Part shown: positions 1 through 10,338 of the stretch, one piece after another
How positions within the stretch are numbered: position 1 is the first letter of the stretch
Layout of the letters: each line of letters starts with the position of its first letter
NCBI RefSeq assembly: GCF_019956415.1
Contig: NZ_JAHBDK010000045.1
Coordinates: forward strand, 1-46,038
Length of the DNA: 46,038 bases
Direction: 5' to 3'
Source of the DNA: Pseudomonas sp. GL-B-19
Lineage (GTDB): Bacteria > Pseudomonadota > Gammaproteobacteria > Pseudomonadales > Pseudomonadaceae
Translations under genes and position numbers: made by a program
Notes under the pieces: generated by a model
Database searches by the model: none
What the model was told of the DNA's origin: nothing
What the model saw: only the letters and a program-made list of their open reading frames with translations

Positions 1-200
1 CCCGCTAGCGTCGAGCCTGCACGTTCTTTCCTGACCTGCTCGACCCAGCGGCGCAACGCAGTAGGGCCGATATCGAAGTTGGCGCAGACCTCAAGAATGG
101 GCTGGTCTTCATCAAGCACCATGCTTGCAGCATTGAGCTTGAACTCGCTGGAATAGGACTTTCGCATCATCATGCACACCTTAGATTTGGGCGCCATCAT
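1..200 (-). CDS. IS3-family transposase OrfA, N-terminal part (runs off the window)
   Basis: This is the N-terminal 66 residues of a small helix-turn-helix transposase subunit, read leftward and cut by the window edge. It is the OrfA half of a two-frame IS3-type transposase; OrfA binds the terminal repeats, and OrfB (the DDE integrase) would lie outside the window. The sequence contains RKSYSSEFKLNAASMVLDE followed by a short helix and GPTALRRWVEQVRKER, the usual HTH_Tnp_1 start of this family. The start could be either ATG of the ATG-ATG pair at 195-200 or the internal ATG cluster near 169; all are in frame. Nothing shows whether the full element is intact. Confidence 0.85.
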   Translation of the reverse strand, partial: MMAPKSKVCMMMRKSYSSEFKLNAASMVLDEDQPILEVCANFDIGPTALRRWVEQVRKERAGSTLA

Positions 201-239
201 AGCGCCCTATTGATGTGTCCAATTTCATTAGGCCAGATC
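1..239 (-). mobile_element. IS3-family insertion sequence, one end
   Basis: The OrfA start at 200 is followed by about 40 nt before REP homology begins at 240. That gap is where the terminal inverted repeat must lie; read outward on the minus strand it includes AATGAAATTGGACACATC. The exact boundary is uncertain because the other end is not visible. An end at the CA at 234-235 or a few bases further right would fit the IS3 TG...CA rule. The flanking REP half-palindrome suggests that the insertion split a REP. Confidence 0.6.
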
Positions 240-321
240 AGCCTGCTCGCGAATGCGGAGTAACATTCGGCATCAATGTTGAATGTCAGGCCCCCATCGC
301 GAGCAGGCTCGCTCCCACAGT
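240..321. repeat. REP pair, left arm truncated by the IS
   Basis: The right arm at 296-320 is a full REP (atcgcgagcaggctcgctcc plus cacag). The left arm keeps only the inner part, AGCCTGCTCGCGA from 240, and lacks the outer CTGTGGGAGCG that other copies in the window have. The missing 11 nt fall exactly where the insertion sequence ends. Confidence 0.8.
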
Positions 322-372
322 GTTTTGTGTTTGGGTGAAGATGGGTGGTTGTTCAAATAATCACCAATTGCC

Positions 373-401
373 TTGCACCTCTCCTGTCCCTTCTCTACAA
401 T
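373..401 (+). promoter_or_regulatory. Sigma-70 promoter of the rpsF operon
   Basis: TTGCAC (373-378) and TACAAT (396-401) are separated by exactly 17 nt, a near-consensus sigma-70 promoter. It would start transcription near 408 and give a leader of about 110 nt ahead of rpsF. Together with the REP upstream it accounts for the gene-free stretch 201-519. Confidence 0.7.
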
Positions 402-407
402 TGCGCC

Positions 408-519
408 CCTTGCTGTGACGGCAGGCACGCATGTGTCTATCGCAAGCAAGTCCATAAGTGTCATTCACTCCTTGTCTGACCGCTTTTGAGCGGCAGGCTA
501 CAACCCGTAAGGAGCATTC
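408..519 (+). promoter_or_regulatory. rpsF leader, candidate S6:S18 autoregulatory site
   Basis: The leader contains a small hairpin at 480-493 (CCGCT, loop TTTG, AGCGG) and a CCG immediately before the Shine-Dalgarno (CCGTAAGGAG). In many bacteria the rpsF leader binds the S6:S18 complex through a CCG-bearing structured motif for feedback control. That motif is known; assigning it here is inference from position and these features. Confidence 0.35.
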
Positions 520-942
520 ATGCGTCATTACGAAATCATCTTTTTGGTCCACCCGGATCAAAGCGAGCAAGTCGGCGGCATGGTTGAGCGTTACACCAAG
601 CTGATCGAAGAAGACGGCGGCAAAATCCACCGTCTGGAAGATTGGGGCCGTCGTCAACTGGCCTACGCAATCAACAATGTTCACAAGGCTCACTACGTGA
701 TGCTGAACGTTGAGTGCACTGGCAAGGCCCTGGCCGAGCTGGAAGACAACTTCCGCTACAACGATGCAGTGATCCGTAACCTGGTCATCCGTCGCGAAGA
801 AGCCGTTACCGGCCAATCCGAGATGCTCAAGGCTGAAGAAAACCGCAGTGAGCGCCGTGAGCGTCGCGACCGTCCTGAGCACGAAGGCGCTGAAAGCGCT
901 GATAGTGATGACAGCGACAACAGCGATAACGCTGACGAGTAA
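520..942 (+). CDS. rpsF: 30S ribosomal protein S6
   Basis: S6 is a small-subunit protein of the platform that pairs with S18 on 16S rRNA. The start MRHYEIIFLVHPDQSEQV and the YAINNVHKAHY segment are typical of S6. The 140-residue length with a long acidic tail (repeated D, S and E from about residue 115) is the pseudomonad form; an S6 tail is the substrate of the RimK glutamate ligase in Pseudomonas and E. coli. The start is fixed by a strong AAGGAG 7 nt upstream. It is the first gene of the rpsF-rpsR-DUF2232-rplI operon, behind a near-consensus promoter at 373-401. Confidence 0.98.
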   Translation: MRHYEIIFLVHPDQSEQVGGMVERYTKLIEEDGGKIHRLEDWGRRQLAYAINNVHKAHYVMLNVECTGKALAELEDNFRYNDAVIRNLVIRREEAVTGQSEMLKAEENRSERRERRDRPEHEGAESADSDDSDNSDNADE

Positions 943-970
943 TCCACGGACCTTTTGAGGAGCCTATTAC

Positions 971-1201
971 ATGGCACGTTTCTTCCGTCGTCGTAAATTC
1001 TGCCGCTTCACCGCTGAAGACGTGAAAGAGATCGATTACAAAGATCTCAACACTCTGAAAGCTTATGTATCCGAGACCGGCAAAATCGTTCCAAGCCGCA
1101 TCACCGGTACCAAAGCACGTTATCAGCGTCAGCTGGCCACCGCTATCAAGCGCGCCCGCTTCCTGGCCCTGCTGGCCTACACCGACAGCCACGGCCGCTG
1201 A
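971..1201 (+). CDS. rpsR: 30S ribosomal protein S18
   Basis: S18 is the 16S rRNA-binding partner of S6 on the platform of the small subunit. The 76-residue protein carries the family signature [10 protein letters not shown] at the N-terminus, then [19 protein letters not shown] and the basic [17 protein letters not shown] block. The length is standard. It starts 28 nt after rpsF with a TGAGGAG Shine-Dalgarno and is clearly co-transcribed with it. The N-terminal cysteine near residue 11 is common in the C+ form of the family. Confidence 0.98.
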
Positions 1202-1237
1202 GACCGGGCAGTCGACACGTAGCAAAGGATTGAATGC

Positions 1238-2131
1238 ATGCGCGCCATAGCTGAGTTCATTATGCGCGGCCGCATGCAGGCCACTCTCGTAGTGGCTGGA
1301 TGCGTAACATTGCCGTTGTTGTATTGGTTGGGTGCTGCCGCTGGATGCCTTGTGCTTCTGCGGCGCGGATTGAAGGACGCCCTTGGCGTTCTTGCCCTGG
1401 GAATGCTGCCAGCGTTGATCTGGTGGCTTTACTCGGATGACCCTCGGGCACTTCTGGTGCTGTTGGGTTCTTCGAGCCTTGCGTTGGTTTTGCGCGCAAG
1501 CGAATCCTGGGTCCGCGTGCTGCTGGTCAGCATAGCGATGGGAGTGGTGTTTTCAGTGGTGCTGGGGGCGACTTTTGCTCCTCAAATCGAGATGCTGGCG
1601 CAGGCTTTGATAAAAGTCATGCCGTCGCTACTTGGTGATGTCTACGAGAAGTTATCGGTAGACGAGCAAGCGCATTTTGCGTCCCTGATTGCACCGGTCC
1701 TGACCGGCCTGATTGCGGCCTTGTTGCAAATCGTCAGTGTGCTGAGCCTGCTTGTCGGGCGCTACTGGCAGGCGTTGTTGTACAACCCGGGCGGTTTTGG
1801 TCGCGAGTTTCGCGCCATCCGATTCCCGCTTTTGCCAGCGATGTTGCTGCTGGCGTGCATGCTTCTGGGGCCGAACTTCGGTCCACAGATGGCCATGTTA
1901 ACGCCGTTGTGCAGCGTACCGCTGGTGTTCGCCGGGCTGGCCCTGATTCACGGGCTGGTGGCGCAAAAGCGATTGGCCAGGTTCTGGCTGGTGGGGTTGT
2001 ACGTCACGCTGTTGCTGTTCATGCAGCTGATCTATCCGTTGCTGGTGGTCTTGGCCATCGTCGACAGCCTGATTGATTTTCGCGGTCGTTCGGCACCGAA
2101 AGATGCCGATAACGCGAACGGTGAAGGTTAA
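1238..2131 (+). CDS. DUF2232 (YybS-like) integral membrane protein
   Basis: This is a polytopic inner-membrane protein of 297 residues with roughly eight hydrophobic segments, including GCVTLPLLYWLGAAAGC near residue 20 and a C-terminal LLLFMQLIYPLLVVLAIVDS. The tail is polar. It belongs to the DUF2232/YybS group, which in pseudomonads sits between rpsR and rplI. No biochemical function is established. It is placed 36 nt after rpsR and 19 nt before rplI, so it is expressed with ribosomal proteins. The start at 1238 is preceded by AAAGGA; an in-frame ATG eight codons later (1262) is possible but has a weaker site. Confidence 0.85.
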   Translation: MRAIAEFIMRGRMQATLVVAGCVTLPLLYWLGAAAGCLVLLRRGLKDALGVLALGMLPALIWWLYSDDPRALLVLLGSSSLALVLRASESWVRVLLVSIAMGVVFSVVLGATFAPQIEMLAQALIKVMPSLLGDVYEKLSVDEQAHFASLIAPVLTGLIAALLQIVSVLSLLVGRYWQALLYNPGGFGREFRAIRFPLLPAMLLLACMLLGPNFGPQMAMLTPLCSVPLVFAGLALIHGLVAQKRLARFWLVGLYVTLLLFMQLIYPLLVVLAIVDSLIDFRGRSAPKDADNANGEG

Positions 2132-2150
2132 AAGTTAAGAGGATTTTCAC

Positions 2151-2597
2151 ATGCAACTGATCCTTCTGGAAAAAGTCACCAACCTGGGCAACCTGGGTGA
2201 CAAAGTGAACGTTAAGGCTGGTTACGGTCGTAACTACCTGCTGCCTTACGGCAAAGCTACCGCTGCGACCGCTGCCAACCTGGCTGCGTTCGAAGAGCGT
2301 CGCGCTGAGCTGGAAAAAGCCGCAGCAGACCGTAAAACTTCGGCTGAAAGCCGTGCCGCCCAACTGGCTGAGCTGGAAGTGACTATCACTGCCACCGCCG
2401 GTGACGAAGGCAAGCTGTTCGGTTCGATCGGCACCCACGACATCGCTGATGCACTGACCGCCTCTGGCGTTGAAGTTGCAAAAAGCGAAGTTCGTCTGCC
2501 GAACGGCACCATCCGCAACGTAGGCGAATTCGACGTAGCCGTGCACCTGCACGCCGAAGTTGAAGCCACCGTACGCGTTGTCGTGGTAGCAGCTTAA
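2151..2597 (+). CDS. rplI: 50S ribosomal protein L9
   Basis: L9 is an elongated large-subunit protein that binds 23S rRNA near the base of the L1 stalk and helps frame maintenance. The N-terminal signature MQLILLEKVTNLGNLGDKV and GYGRNYLLPYGKA is followed by the long connecting helix (AAFEERRAELEKAAADR) and the C-terminal domain with GKLFGSIGTHDI. The 148-residue length is usual. AGAGGA precedes the start. It is the last gene of the S6-S18 operon, followed by hairpins at 2615-2671. Confidence 0.98.
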   Translation: MQLILLEKVTNLGNLGDKVNVKAGYGRNYLLPYGKATAATAANLAAFEERRAELEKAAADRKTSAESRAAQLAELEVTITATAGDEGKLFGSIGTHDIADALTASGVEVAKSEVRLPNGTIRNVGEFDVAVHLHAEVEATVRVVVVAA

Positions 2598-2614
2598 GTA
2601 GTACTTGTCGGCTG

Positions 2615-2680
2615 GCACCCTCGGGTGCTTGCCGGTAACATCGGGCACGATCCTGTTTACAGGTCGTGCCCTTTGTCTTT
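2615..2680 (+). terminator. Tandem hairpins after rplI, the second a likely rho-independent terminator
   Basis: A first small hairpin is GCACCC-TC-GGGTGC at 2615-2628. A second, stronger one pairs GGGCACGA (2643-2650) with TCGTGCCC (2664-2671), extended by CCTG/CAGG, and is followed by TTTGTCTTT. It separates the ribosomal protein operon from dnaB. Confidence 0.75.
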
Positions 2681-2706
2681 CTGATTCCCCCTAATTCCAA
2701 GTGGCC

Positions 2707-4101
2707 ATGAACGATATCTCCGCACCCGAGCAATACGATCTGCAAACCGCTTCCCTGAAGGTGCCGCCGCACTCCATCGAGGCCGAACAGGCCGTGCTCG
2801 GTGGTTTGATGCTGGACAACAACGCCTGGGAGCGCGTGCTCGATCAAGTGTCGGATGGCGATTTCTATCGACATGACCACCGCCTGATTTTCCGAGCGAT
2901 CGCCAAGCTCGCCGACCAGAATTCGCCGATCGACGTCGTGACCCTTGCCGAGCAATTGGACAAGGAAGGTCAGACCTCGCAAGTGGGCGGTCTCGGTTAC
3001 CTCGGCGAACTGGCGAAAAACACCCCGTCCGTCGCCAACATCAAGGCGTATGCGCAGATCGTTCGTGCGCGGGCGACGTTGCGACAGCTGATCGGCATCG
3101 CCACCGAGATTGCTGACAGCGCCTTCAACCCGGAAGGCCGCACGGCAGAAGAGATTCTCGATGAGGCGGAACGGCAGATCTTCCAGATCGCCGAGGCCCG
3201 GCCAAAAACCGGCGGCCCGGTGAGCGTGAATGACCTGCTGACCAAGGCCATCGACCGCATCGATACCTTGTTCAACACCGACAACGCCATCACCGGCCTG
3301 TCCACCGGTTACACCGACCTCGACGGGATGACCAGCGGCCTGCAGCCGTCCGACCTGATCATCGTCGCCGGCCGTCCGTCCATGGGTAAAACCACGTTCG
3401 CGATGAACCTGGTGGAAAACGCCGTGTTGCGCAGCGACAAATGCGTCCTGGTTTACTCGCTGGAGATGCCAGGTGAATCGCTGATCATGCGTATGTTGTC
3501 GTCCCTGGGTCGTATCGACCAGACCAAGGTCCGGGCCGGTCGCCTGGATGACGACGATTGGCCGCGCCTGACCTCGGCGGTCAACCTGCTCAACGACCGC
3601 AAGTTGTTCATCGACGATACGGCCGGTATCAGCCCCTCGGAAATGCGCGCGCGAACCCGTCGGTTGGTGCGTGAACACGGCGATGTCGCCCTGATCATGA
3701 TCGACTACCTGCAATTGATGCAGATTCCAGGTTCCGGCGGCGACAACCGGACCAACGAGATTTCCGAGATCTCCCGTTCCTTGAAGGCCCTGGCCAAGGA
3801 ATTCAACTGCCCGGTGGTGGCGTTGTCCCAGCTCAACCGCTCCCTGGAGCAACGGCCGAACAAACGCCCGATCAACTCCGACCTCCGGGAATCCGGAGCG
3901 ATCGAGCAGGATGCTGACGTGATCATGTTCGTTTACCGGGATGAGGTTTATCACCCGGAAACCGAGCATAAAGGCATCGCCGAAATCATCATCGGTAAAC
4001 AGCGGAACGGCCCGATCGGCACGTCACGACTGGCGTTCATCGGCAAGTACACCCGCTTCGAAAACCTCGCGCCGGGTAGCTACAACTTCGACGACGAATA
4101 A
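2707..4101 (+). CDS. dnaB: Replicative DNA helicase DnaB
   Basis: DnaB is the hexameric 5'-3' helicase that unwinds DNA at the replication fork and interacts with DnaG primase. The N-terminal domain (VPPHSIEAEQAVLGGLMLD) is followed by the RecA-like C-terminal domain with Walker A GRPSMGKTT (Lys228), Walker B LIMIDYLQLM and the SRSLKALAKEF/ALSQLNRSLEQR helicase motifs. The ATG at 2707 gives 464 residues, the usual pseudomonad length; an in-frame GTG at 2701 would add two residues. Neither start has a good Shine-Dalgarno. It follows the rplI terminator, so it has its own promoter or relies on read-through. Confidence 0.97.
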   Translation: MNDISAPEQYDLQTASLKVPPHSIEAEQAVLGGLMLDNNAWERVLDQVSDGDFYRHDHRLIFRAIAKLADQNSPIDVVTLAEQLDKEGQTSQVGGLGYLGELAKNTPSVANIKAYAQIVRARATLRQLIGIATEIADSAFNPEGRTAEEILDEAERQIFQIAEARPKTGGPVSVNDLLTKAIDRIDTLFNTDNAITGLSTGYTDLDGMTSGLQPSDLIIVAGRPSMGKTTFAMNLVENAVLRSDKCVLVYSLEMPGESLIMRMLSSLGRIDQTKVRAGRLDDDDWPRLTSAVNLLNDRKLFIDDTAGISPSEMRARTRRLVREHGDVALIMIDYLQLMQIPGSGGDNRTNEISEISRSLKALAKEFNCPVVALSQLNRSLEQRPNKRPINSDLRESGAIEQDADVIMFVYRDEVYHPETEHKGIAEIIIGKQRNGPIGTSRLAFIGKYTRFENLAPGSYNFDDE

Positions 4102-4107
4102 AAAACC

Positions 4108-4197
4108 TGTGGGAGCGAGCCTGCTCGCGATAGCGGTGTGCCAGACAACATCAATGTCGACTGACACACCGCTATCGCGAGCAGGCTCGCTCCCACA
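4108..4197. repeat. REP pair, perfect 33-bp inverted repeat
   Basis: The arms 4108-4140 and 4165-4197 are exact reverse complements, separated by 24 nt. Each arm is the GTGGGAGCGAGCCTGCTCGC type REP plus its 3' extension TAGCGGTGTG. It lies directly after the dnaB stop. Confidence 0.95.
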
Positions 4198-4247
4198 TGG
4201 GTTGTCCGCAATTTCCGACCATAGCCGTCGGAATTGGTTATTTTTTG

Positions 4248-4256
4248 TGCTATATT
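4248..4256 (+). promoter_or_regulatory. Possible extended -10 promoter of ygiQ
   Basis: TGC followed by TATATT (4251-4256) fits an extended -10 element in an AT-rich patch just upstream of ygiQ. No convincing -35 is present at the correct spacing. Confidence 0.4.
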
Positions 4257-4295
4257 CCGCGCCCGCGATTTTTCATCTCAACACCGGTCATCGTC

Positions 4296-6599
<2,304 letters not shown>

Positions 6600-6619
6600 G
6601 CTGCGCATGAGCTGAACAG

Positions 6620-6650
6620 AACGCCAACCTTAGGGTTGGCGTTTTGCGTT
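6620..6650 (+). terminator. Rho-independent terminator after ygiQ
   Basis: AACGCCAACC (6620-6629) pairs perfectly with GGTTGGCGTT (6634-6643) around the loop TTAG, and is followed by TTGCGTTTC. Confidence 0.85.
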
Positions 6651-6701
6651 TCTGAGTCACAGAAAACGGGGCGCCGGGCCGGAAGATGTGTTGGGGCAAC
6701 T

Positions 6702-6781
6702 GGCCTCTTCGCGAGATCGCGCGCGGATTCTGTGTTCACAGCAGATCCCTGTAGGAGCGGGCTTGCCCGCGAAGAGGCCAA
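6702..6781. repeat. REP pair of the GGGCTTGCCCGC class
   Basis: The outer arms TGGCCTCTTCGCG (6702-6714) and CGCGAAGAGGCCA (6769-6781) are exact complements. The right unit is a full REP (TGTAGGAGCGGGCTTGCCCG) and the left unit has decayed. With the terminator at 6620 and the promoter at 6921 this explains the 375-nt gap 6600-6974. Confidence 0.8.
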
Positions 6782-6920
6782 TTCAGCCGCTACAAAACCC
6801 GACTGGCAGCCCCCCGCTCGCAACATTTGCGTGCAACTGCCCCCAACCAATTTCTCGCATCGCCCGATTTTGGTGCTGTACTGCCTCAAGCAAACGAAGA
6901 AAGCGCCAGCGTTGCCGCGA

Positions 6921-6936
6921 TGGCATAAGTCTTGCG
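6921..6936 (+). promoter_or_regulatory. Sigma-54 (RpoN) promoter of the transglutaminase/ATP-grasp operon
   Basis: TGGCATAAGTCTTGCG places GG (6922-6923) and GC (6934-6935) exactly 10 nt apart, in a good match to the TGGCAC-N5-TTGC consensus. It lies about 40 nt upstream of the gene start at 6975, leaving room for a short leader and the AGGAGG at 6963. A single TTTTGGTGC at about 6868-6876 resembles half of an NtrC site, but a full palindrome is not visible. Confidence 0.65.
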
Positions 6937-6974
6937 CGCTTTCGATAACGCTTAGGGCTCGCAGGAGGCACGCC

Positions 6975-9900
6975 GTGTCGATTCATGTCGCATTGCACCA
7001 CGTCACACATTATCGCTACGACCGCGCTGTCGAGCTCGGTCCGCAGATCGTTCGCCTGCGCCCGGCCGCCCACAGTCGCACGCGGATCTTGTCGTATGCG
7101 CTGAAAGTCTCGCCCGAGCAACACTTCATCAACTGGCAACAAGACCCCCAGGGCAATTATCTGGCGCGGTTGGTGTTTCCGGAAAAAACCGATGAGCTGC
7201 GGATCGAAGTCGATCTGCTGGCAGAGATGGCGGTCTTCAATCCCTTCGACTTCTTTCTTGAGCCTTACGCGGAAAAGATCCCGTTCGCCTACGCCGCGGA
7301 CGAGCGCAAGGAGTTGGCGCCGTACCTGGAAACCTTGCCCCTGACGCCGACGTTCAAGGCCTATCTGGATGGCATCGACCGCACGCCGCTGCCGAGCGTG
7401 GATTTCCTCGTCGCGCTTAACCAGCGCTTGAGCGAAGACATCGGTTACCTGATCCGCATGGAACCAGGCGTGCAGACGCCAGAACACACCCTCGAACAGG
7501 CCTCCGGGTCCTGCCGCGACTCGGCGTGGTTGCTGGTGCAACTGCTGCGTAACCTCGGGCTGGCCGCGCGCTTCGTCTCCGGTTACCTGATCCAACTGAC
7601 CGCTGACGTCAAAAGCCTCGACGGCCCTTCAGGCACTGATGTGGACTTCACCGACCTGCACGCCTGGTGCGAAGTCTATTTGCCCGGTGCCGGCTGGATC
7701 GGCCTGGACGCGACCTCAGGGCTGTTTGCCGGTGAAGGCCACATTCCGTTGGCGTGCAGCCCCGATCCGGGCTCTGCGGCGCCGATCAGTGGCTTGGTGG
7801 AACCTTGTGAGTGCGAATTCACTCACGAAATGTCCGTGGAGCGGATTTGGGAAGCCCCGCGCGTCACCAAGCCCTACACAGAAGACCAGTGGCAGGCGAT
7901 TCAGGCGCTGGGCCGACAAATCGATGCCGACCTGCTGGAGGACGATGTGCGCCTGACCATGGGCGGCGAGCCGACCTTTGTTTCCATCGACGACCCGGAC
8001 GGCGCCGAATGGAACACCGCCGCGCTCGGGCCGGACAAGCGTCGACTGTCCGCCGAACTTTTCCAGCGCATGCGTAAACACTACGCCCCCAAAGGCCTGG
8101 TGCATTTCGGTCAGGGCAAGTGGTACCCCGGCGAGCAATTGCCGCGTTGGTCACTGAACTGCTACTGGCGTCGCGACGGTGTGCCGATCTGGCACAACAG
8201 CGCCCTTATCGCCGATGAGCAGGAAGACTACGGCGCTGATGGCGCACTGGCCGGGCGTTTTCTGGCGAGTGTCGCCGAACGGCTGAAGATTCCCACGCGC
8301 TTCGTGTTCCCCGCCTACGAAGACAATTTCTATTACCTCTGGCGCGAAGGCACATTGCCGCAGAACGTCAGCGCCGAAGACTCACGTCTGGAAGAACCGC
8401 TGGAGCGTGCGCGATTGCGCAAAGTCTTCAGTCAGGGGCTGGATAAAGTCATCGGTCAGGTTCTGCCGCTGGCGCGCACCGCCAAGGGTGATCAATGGCA
8501 AAGCGGTCGCTGGTATCTGCGTGACGAGCACTGCCGGCTGGTGCCGGGGGATTCGCCGCTGGGTTATCGCTTGCCGCTCGGCTCGCAGCCTTGGGTGAAA
8601 GCGGCAGAGTACCCGTTCATTCATCCCAATGATCCGAATCAGGATTTTCCTGCGCTGCCCGACACCATTGCATTAAACAGTCCGGGCACGTCGGCCGAAG
8701 CGGTTGAGCGCGAGCCAAAAATCGACGAGTCTGCCGACTGGCTAACGCGCACTGCGTTCTGCGCCGAAGCCCGGGAAGGGCGGTTGTACCTGTTCATGCC
8801 GCCGCTGGAGCGGGCCGAGGACTATCTGGAACTGGTCACCGCTATCGAGGCCACGGCTCAGGAACTGCATTGCCCGGTGTTGCTGGAAGGCTATGAGCCA
8901 CCGAGTGATCCGCGCCTGAGCAACTTCCGCATCACTCCGGATCCGGGCGTGATCGAGGTCAATGTGCAGCCGTCAGCGACCTGGGATGAATTGGTCGAGC
9001 GCACCGAGTTTCTGTACGAAGAAGCGCGCCAGACCCGACTGACCACCGAAAAATTCATGATCGACGGTCGGCACACCGGCACCGGCGGCGGTAATCATTT
9101 CGTGTTGGGTGGCGCGACTCCGGCCGACTCACCGTTTCTGCGCCGTCCCGACTTGCTGCGCAGCCTGATTAGCTACTGGCATAACCACCCAGCCTTGTCC
9201 TACCTGTTTTCCGGACTATTCATCGGCCCGACGTCCCAGGCCCCGCGCGTTGATGAAGCGCGCAACGATGCGCTGTATGAACTGGAAATCGCTTTCGCTC
9301 AGATGCCAGAACCCGGCGAGGAATGCGCGCCATGGGTGGTGGACCGGCTGCTGCGCAATCTGCTGATCGACGTGACCGGCAACACGCACCGCGCCGAGTT
9401 CTGCATCGACAAGCTTTACTCGCCGGACGGTGCGACCGGACGCCTTGGATTGCTGGAATTGCGTGCGTTCGAAATGCCACCGCACGCGCGCATGAGTCTG
9501 GCTCAACAGTTGTTGTTGCGGGCGCTGGTGGCGCGGTTCTGGCGTGAGCCTTACGCGCCGCCGAAACTGGCGCGCTGGGGCACTGAATTGCATGATCGCT
9601 TCTTGTTGCCGCACTTCATTGAGCAGGATTTCGCTGATGTGATCGTTGATCTCAATGCGGCCGGTTATCCGGTCCGGGCCGAGTGGTTCGCCGCGCATCT
9701 GGAATTCCGTTTTCCCAAGGTCGGTGATTACGCGGTCAGTGGCATTGAACTGCAATTACGTCAGGCGCTGGAGCCTTGGCATGTGCTGGGCGAGGAGGGC
9801 GCGGTCGGCGGCACAGTGCGGTATGTGGATTCGTCGCTGGAGCGCTTGCAGGTCAAGCTCACCGGCCTGCCACCCCAGCGCTACTTGCTGACCTGCAACG

Positions 9901-10250
9901 GCGTTCCGGTGCCGTTGCAACCCACCGGGCGGGTCGGCGAGTTTGTCGCCGGCGTGCGTTTTCGCGCCTGGCAACCGGCCAACTGCCTGCAACCGACCAT
10001 CCCGGTCCATGCACCGCTGGTGTTCGACCTGCTCGACACCTGGATGCAACGCTCGCTGGGCGGCTGCCAATACCACGTGGCCCATCCGGGTGGGCGCAAT
10101 TACGACAGCCTGCCGGTGAACGCCAATGAGGCCGAGAGCCGGCGAATGGCGCGGTTTTTCCGCATCGGACACACGCCGGGGAAGCTTCCTGTGCCGAAGA
10201 TGGAAATTAACGACGAGCTACCGATGACACTCGATTTGCGACGTTTCTAA
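6975..10250 (+). CDS. Transglutaminase-like / DUF2126 fusion protein
   Basis: This 1091-residue cytosolic protein has an N-terminal transglutaminase fold and a long DUF2126 domain. Residues 1-90 (VALHHVTHYRYDRAVELG) are the bacterial transglutaminase N-terminal segment. The catalytic triad is visible as C180 (GSCRDSAW), H229 (DLHAWCEV) and D245 (GLDATSG). From about residue 310 DUF2126 follows (DVRLTMGGEPTFVSIDD); this domain has been predicted in comparative genomics to be an amidoligase-type enzyme of the glutamine-synthetase-like fold. The GTG at 6975, behind AGGAGG, is chosen over a 113-residue extension that runs through the REP and promoter. It heads a three-gene operon with an ATP-grasp/alpha-E protein and a second transglutaminase. 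Substrate and product are unknown. Confidence 0.9.
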   Translation: MSIHVALHHVTHYRYDRAVELGPQIVRLRPAAHSRTRILSYALKVSPEQHFINWQQDPQGNYLARLVFPEKTDELRIEVDLLAEMAVFNPFDFFLEPYAEKIPFAYAADERKELAPYLETLPLTPTFKAYLDGIDRTPLPSVDFLVALNQRLSEDIGYLIRMEPGVQTPEHTLEQASGSCRDSAWLLVQLLRNLGLAARFVSGYLIQLTADVKSLDGPSGTDVDFTDLHAWCEVYLPGAGWIGLDATSGLFAGEGHIPLACSPDPGSAAPISGLVEPCECEFTHEMSVERIWEAPRVTKPYTEDQWQAIQALGRQIDADLLEDDVRLTMGGEPTFVSIDDPDGAEWNTAALGPDKRRLSAELFQRMRKHYAPKGLVHFGQGKWYPGEQLPRWSLNCYWRRDGVPIWHNSALIADEQEDYGADGALAGRFLASVAERLKIPTRFVFPAYEDNFYYLWREGTLPQNVSAEDSRLEEPLERARLRKVFSQGLDKVIGQVLPLARTAKGDQWQSGRWYLRDEHCRLVPGDSPLGYRLPLGSQPWVKAAEYPFIHPNDPNQDFPALPDTIALNSPGTSAEAVEREPKIDESADWLTRTAFCAEAREGRLYLFMPPLERAEDYLELVTAIEATAQELHCPVLLEGYEPPSDPRLSNFRITPDPGVIEVNVQPSATWDELVERTEFLYEEARQTRLTTEKFMIDGRHTGTGGGNHFVLGGATPADSPFLRRPDLLRSLISYWHNHPALSYLFSGLFIGPTSQAPRVDEARNDALYELEIAFAQMPEPGEECAPWVVDRLLRNLLIDVTGNTHRAEFCIDKLYSPDGATGRLGLLELRAFEMPPHARMSLAQQLLLRALVARFWREPYAPPKLARWGTELHDRFLLPHFIEQDFADVIVDLNAAGYPVRAEWFAAHLEFRFPKVGDYAVSGIELQLRQALEPWHVLGEEGAVGGTVRYVDSSLERLQVKLTGLPPQRYLLTCNGVPVPLQPTGRVGEFVAGVRFRAWQPANCLQPTIPVHAPLVFDLLDTWMQRSLGGCQYHVAHPGGRNYDSLPVNANEAESRRMARFFRIGHTPGKLPVPKMEINDELPMTLDLRRF

Positions 10251-10338
10251 ATCGTACGCGACGCGCGGACTTTTCGTATATCCGGGTGTCATGAGCGTGC
10301 GTTAGTCTGACCGTTCTTTGCAGTCTGCCGAGCTTTCC

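Noticed and set aside
2386..3969. Minus-strand 527-codon frame opposite dnaB
   Set aside because: It is an antisense shadow of dnaB codon usage, with no start signal and no family.
6860..6880. Full NtrC enhancer site upstream of the transglutaminase operon
   Set aside because: Only one half-site (TTTTGGTGC) is visible; the partner half is missing at the required spacing.
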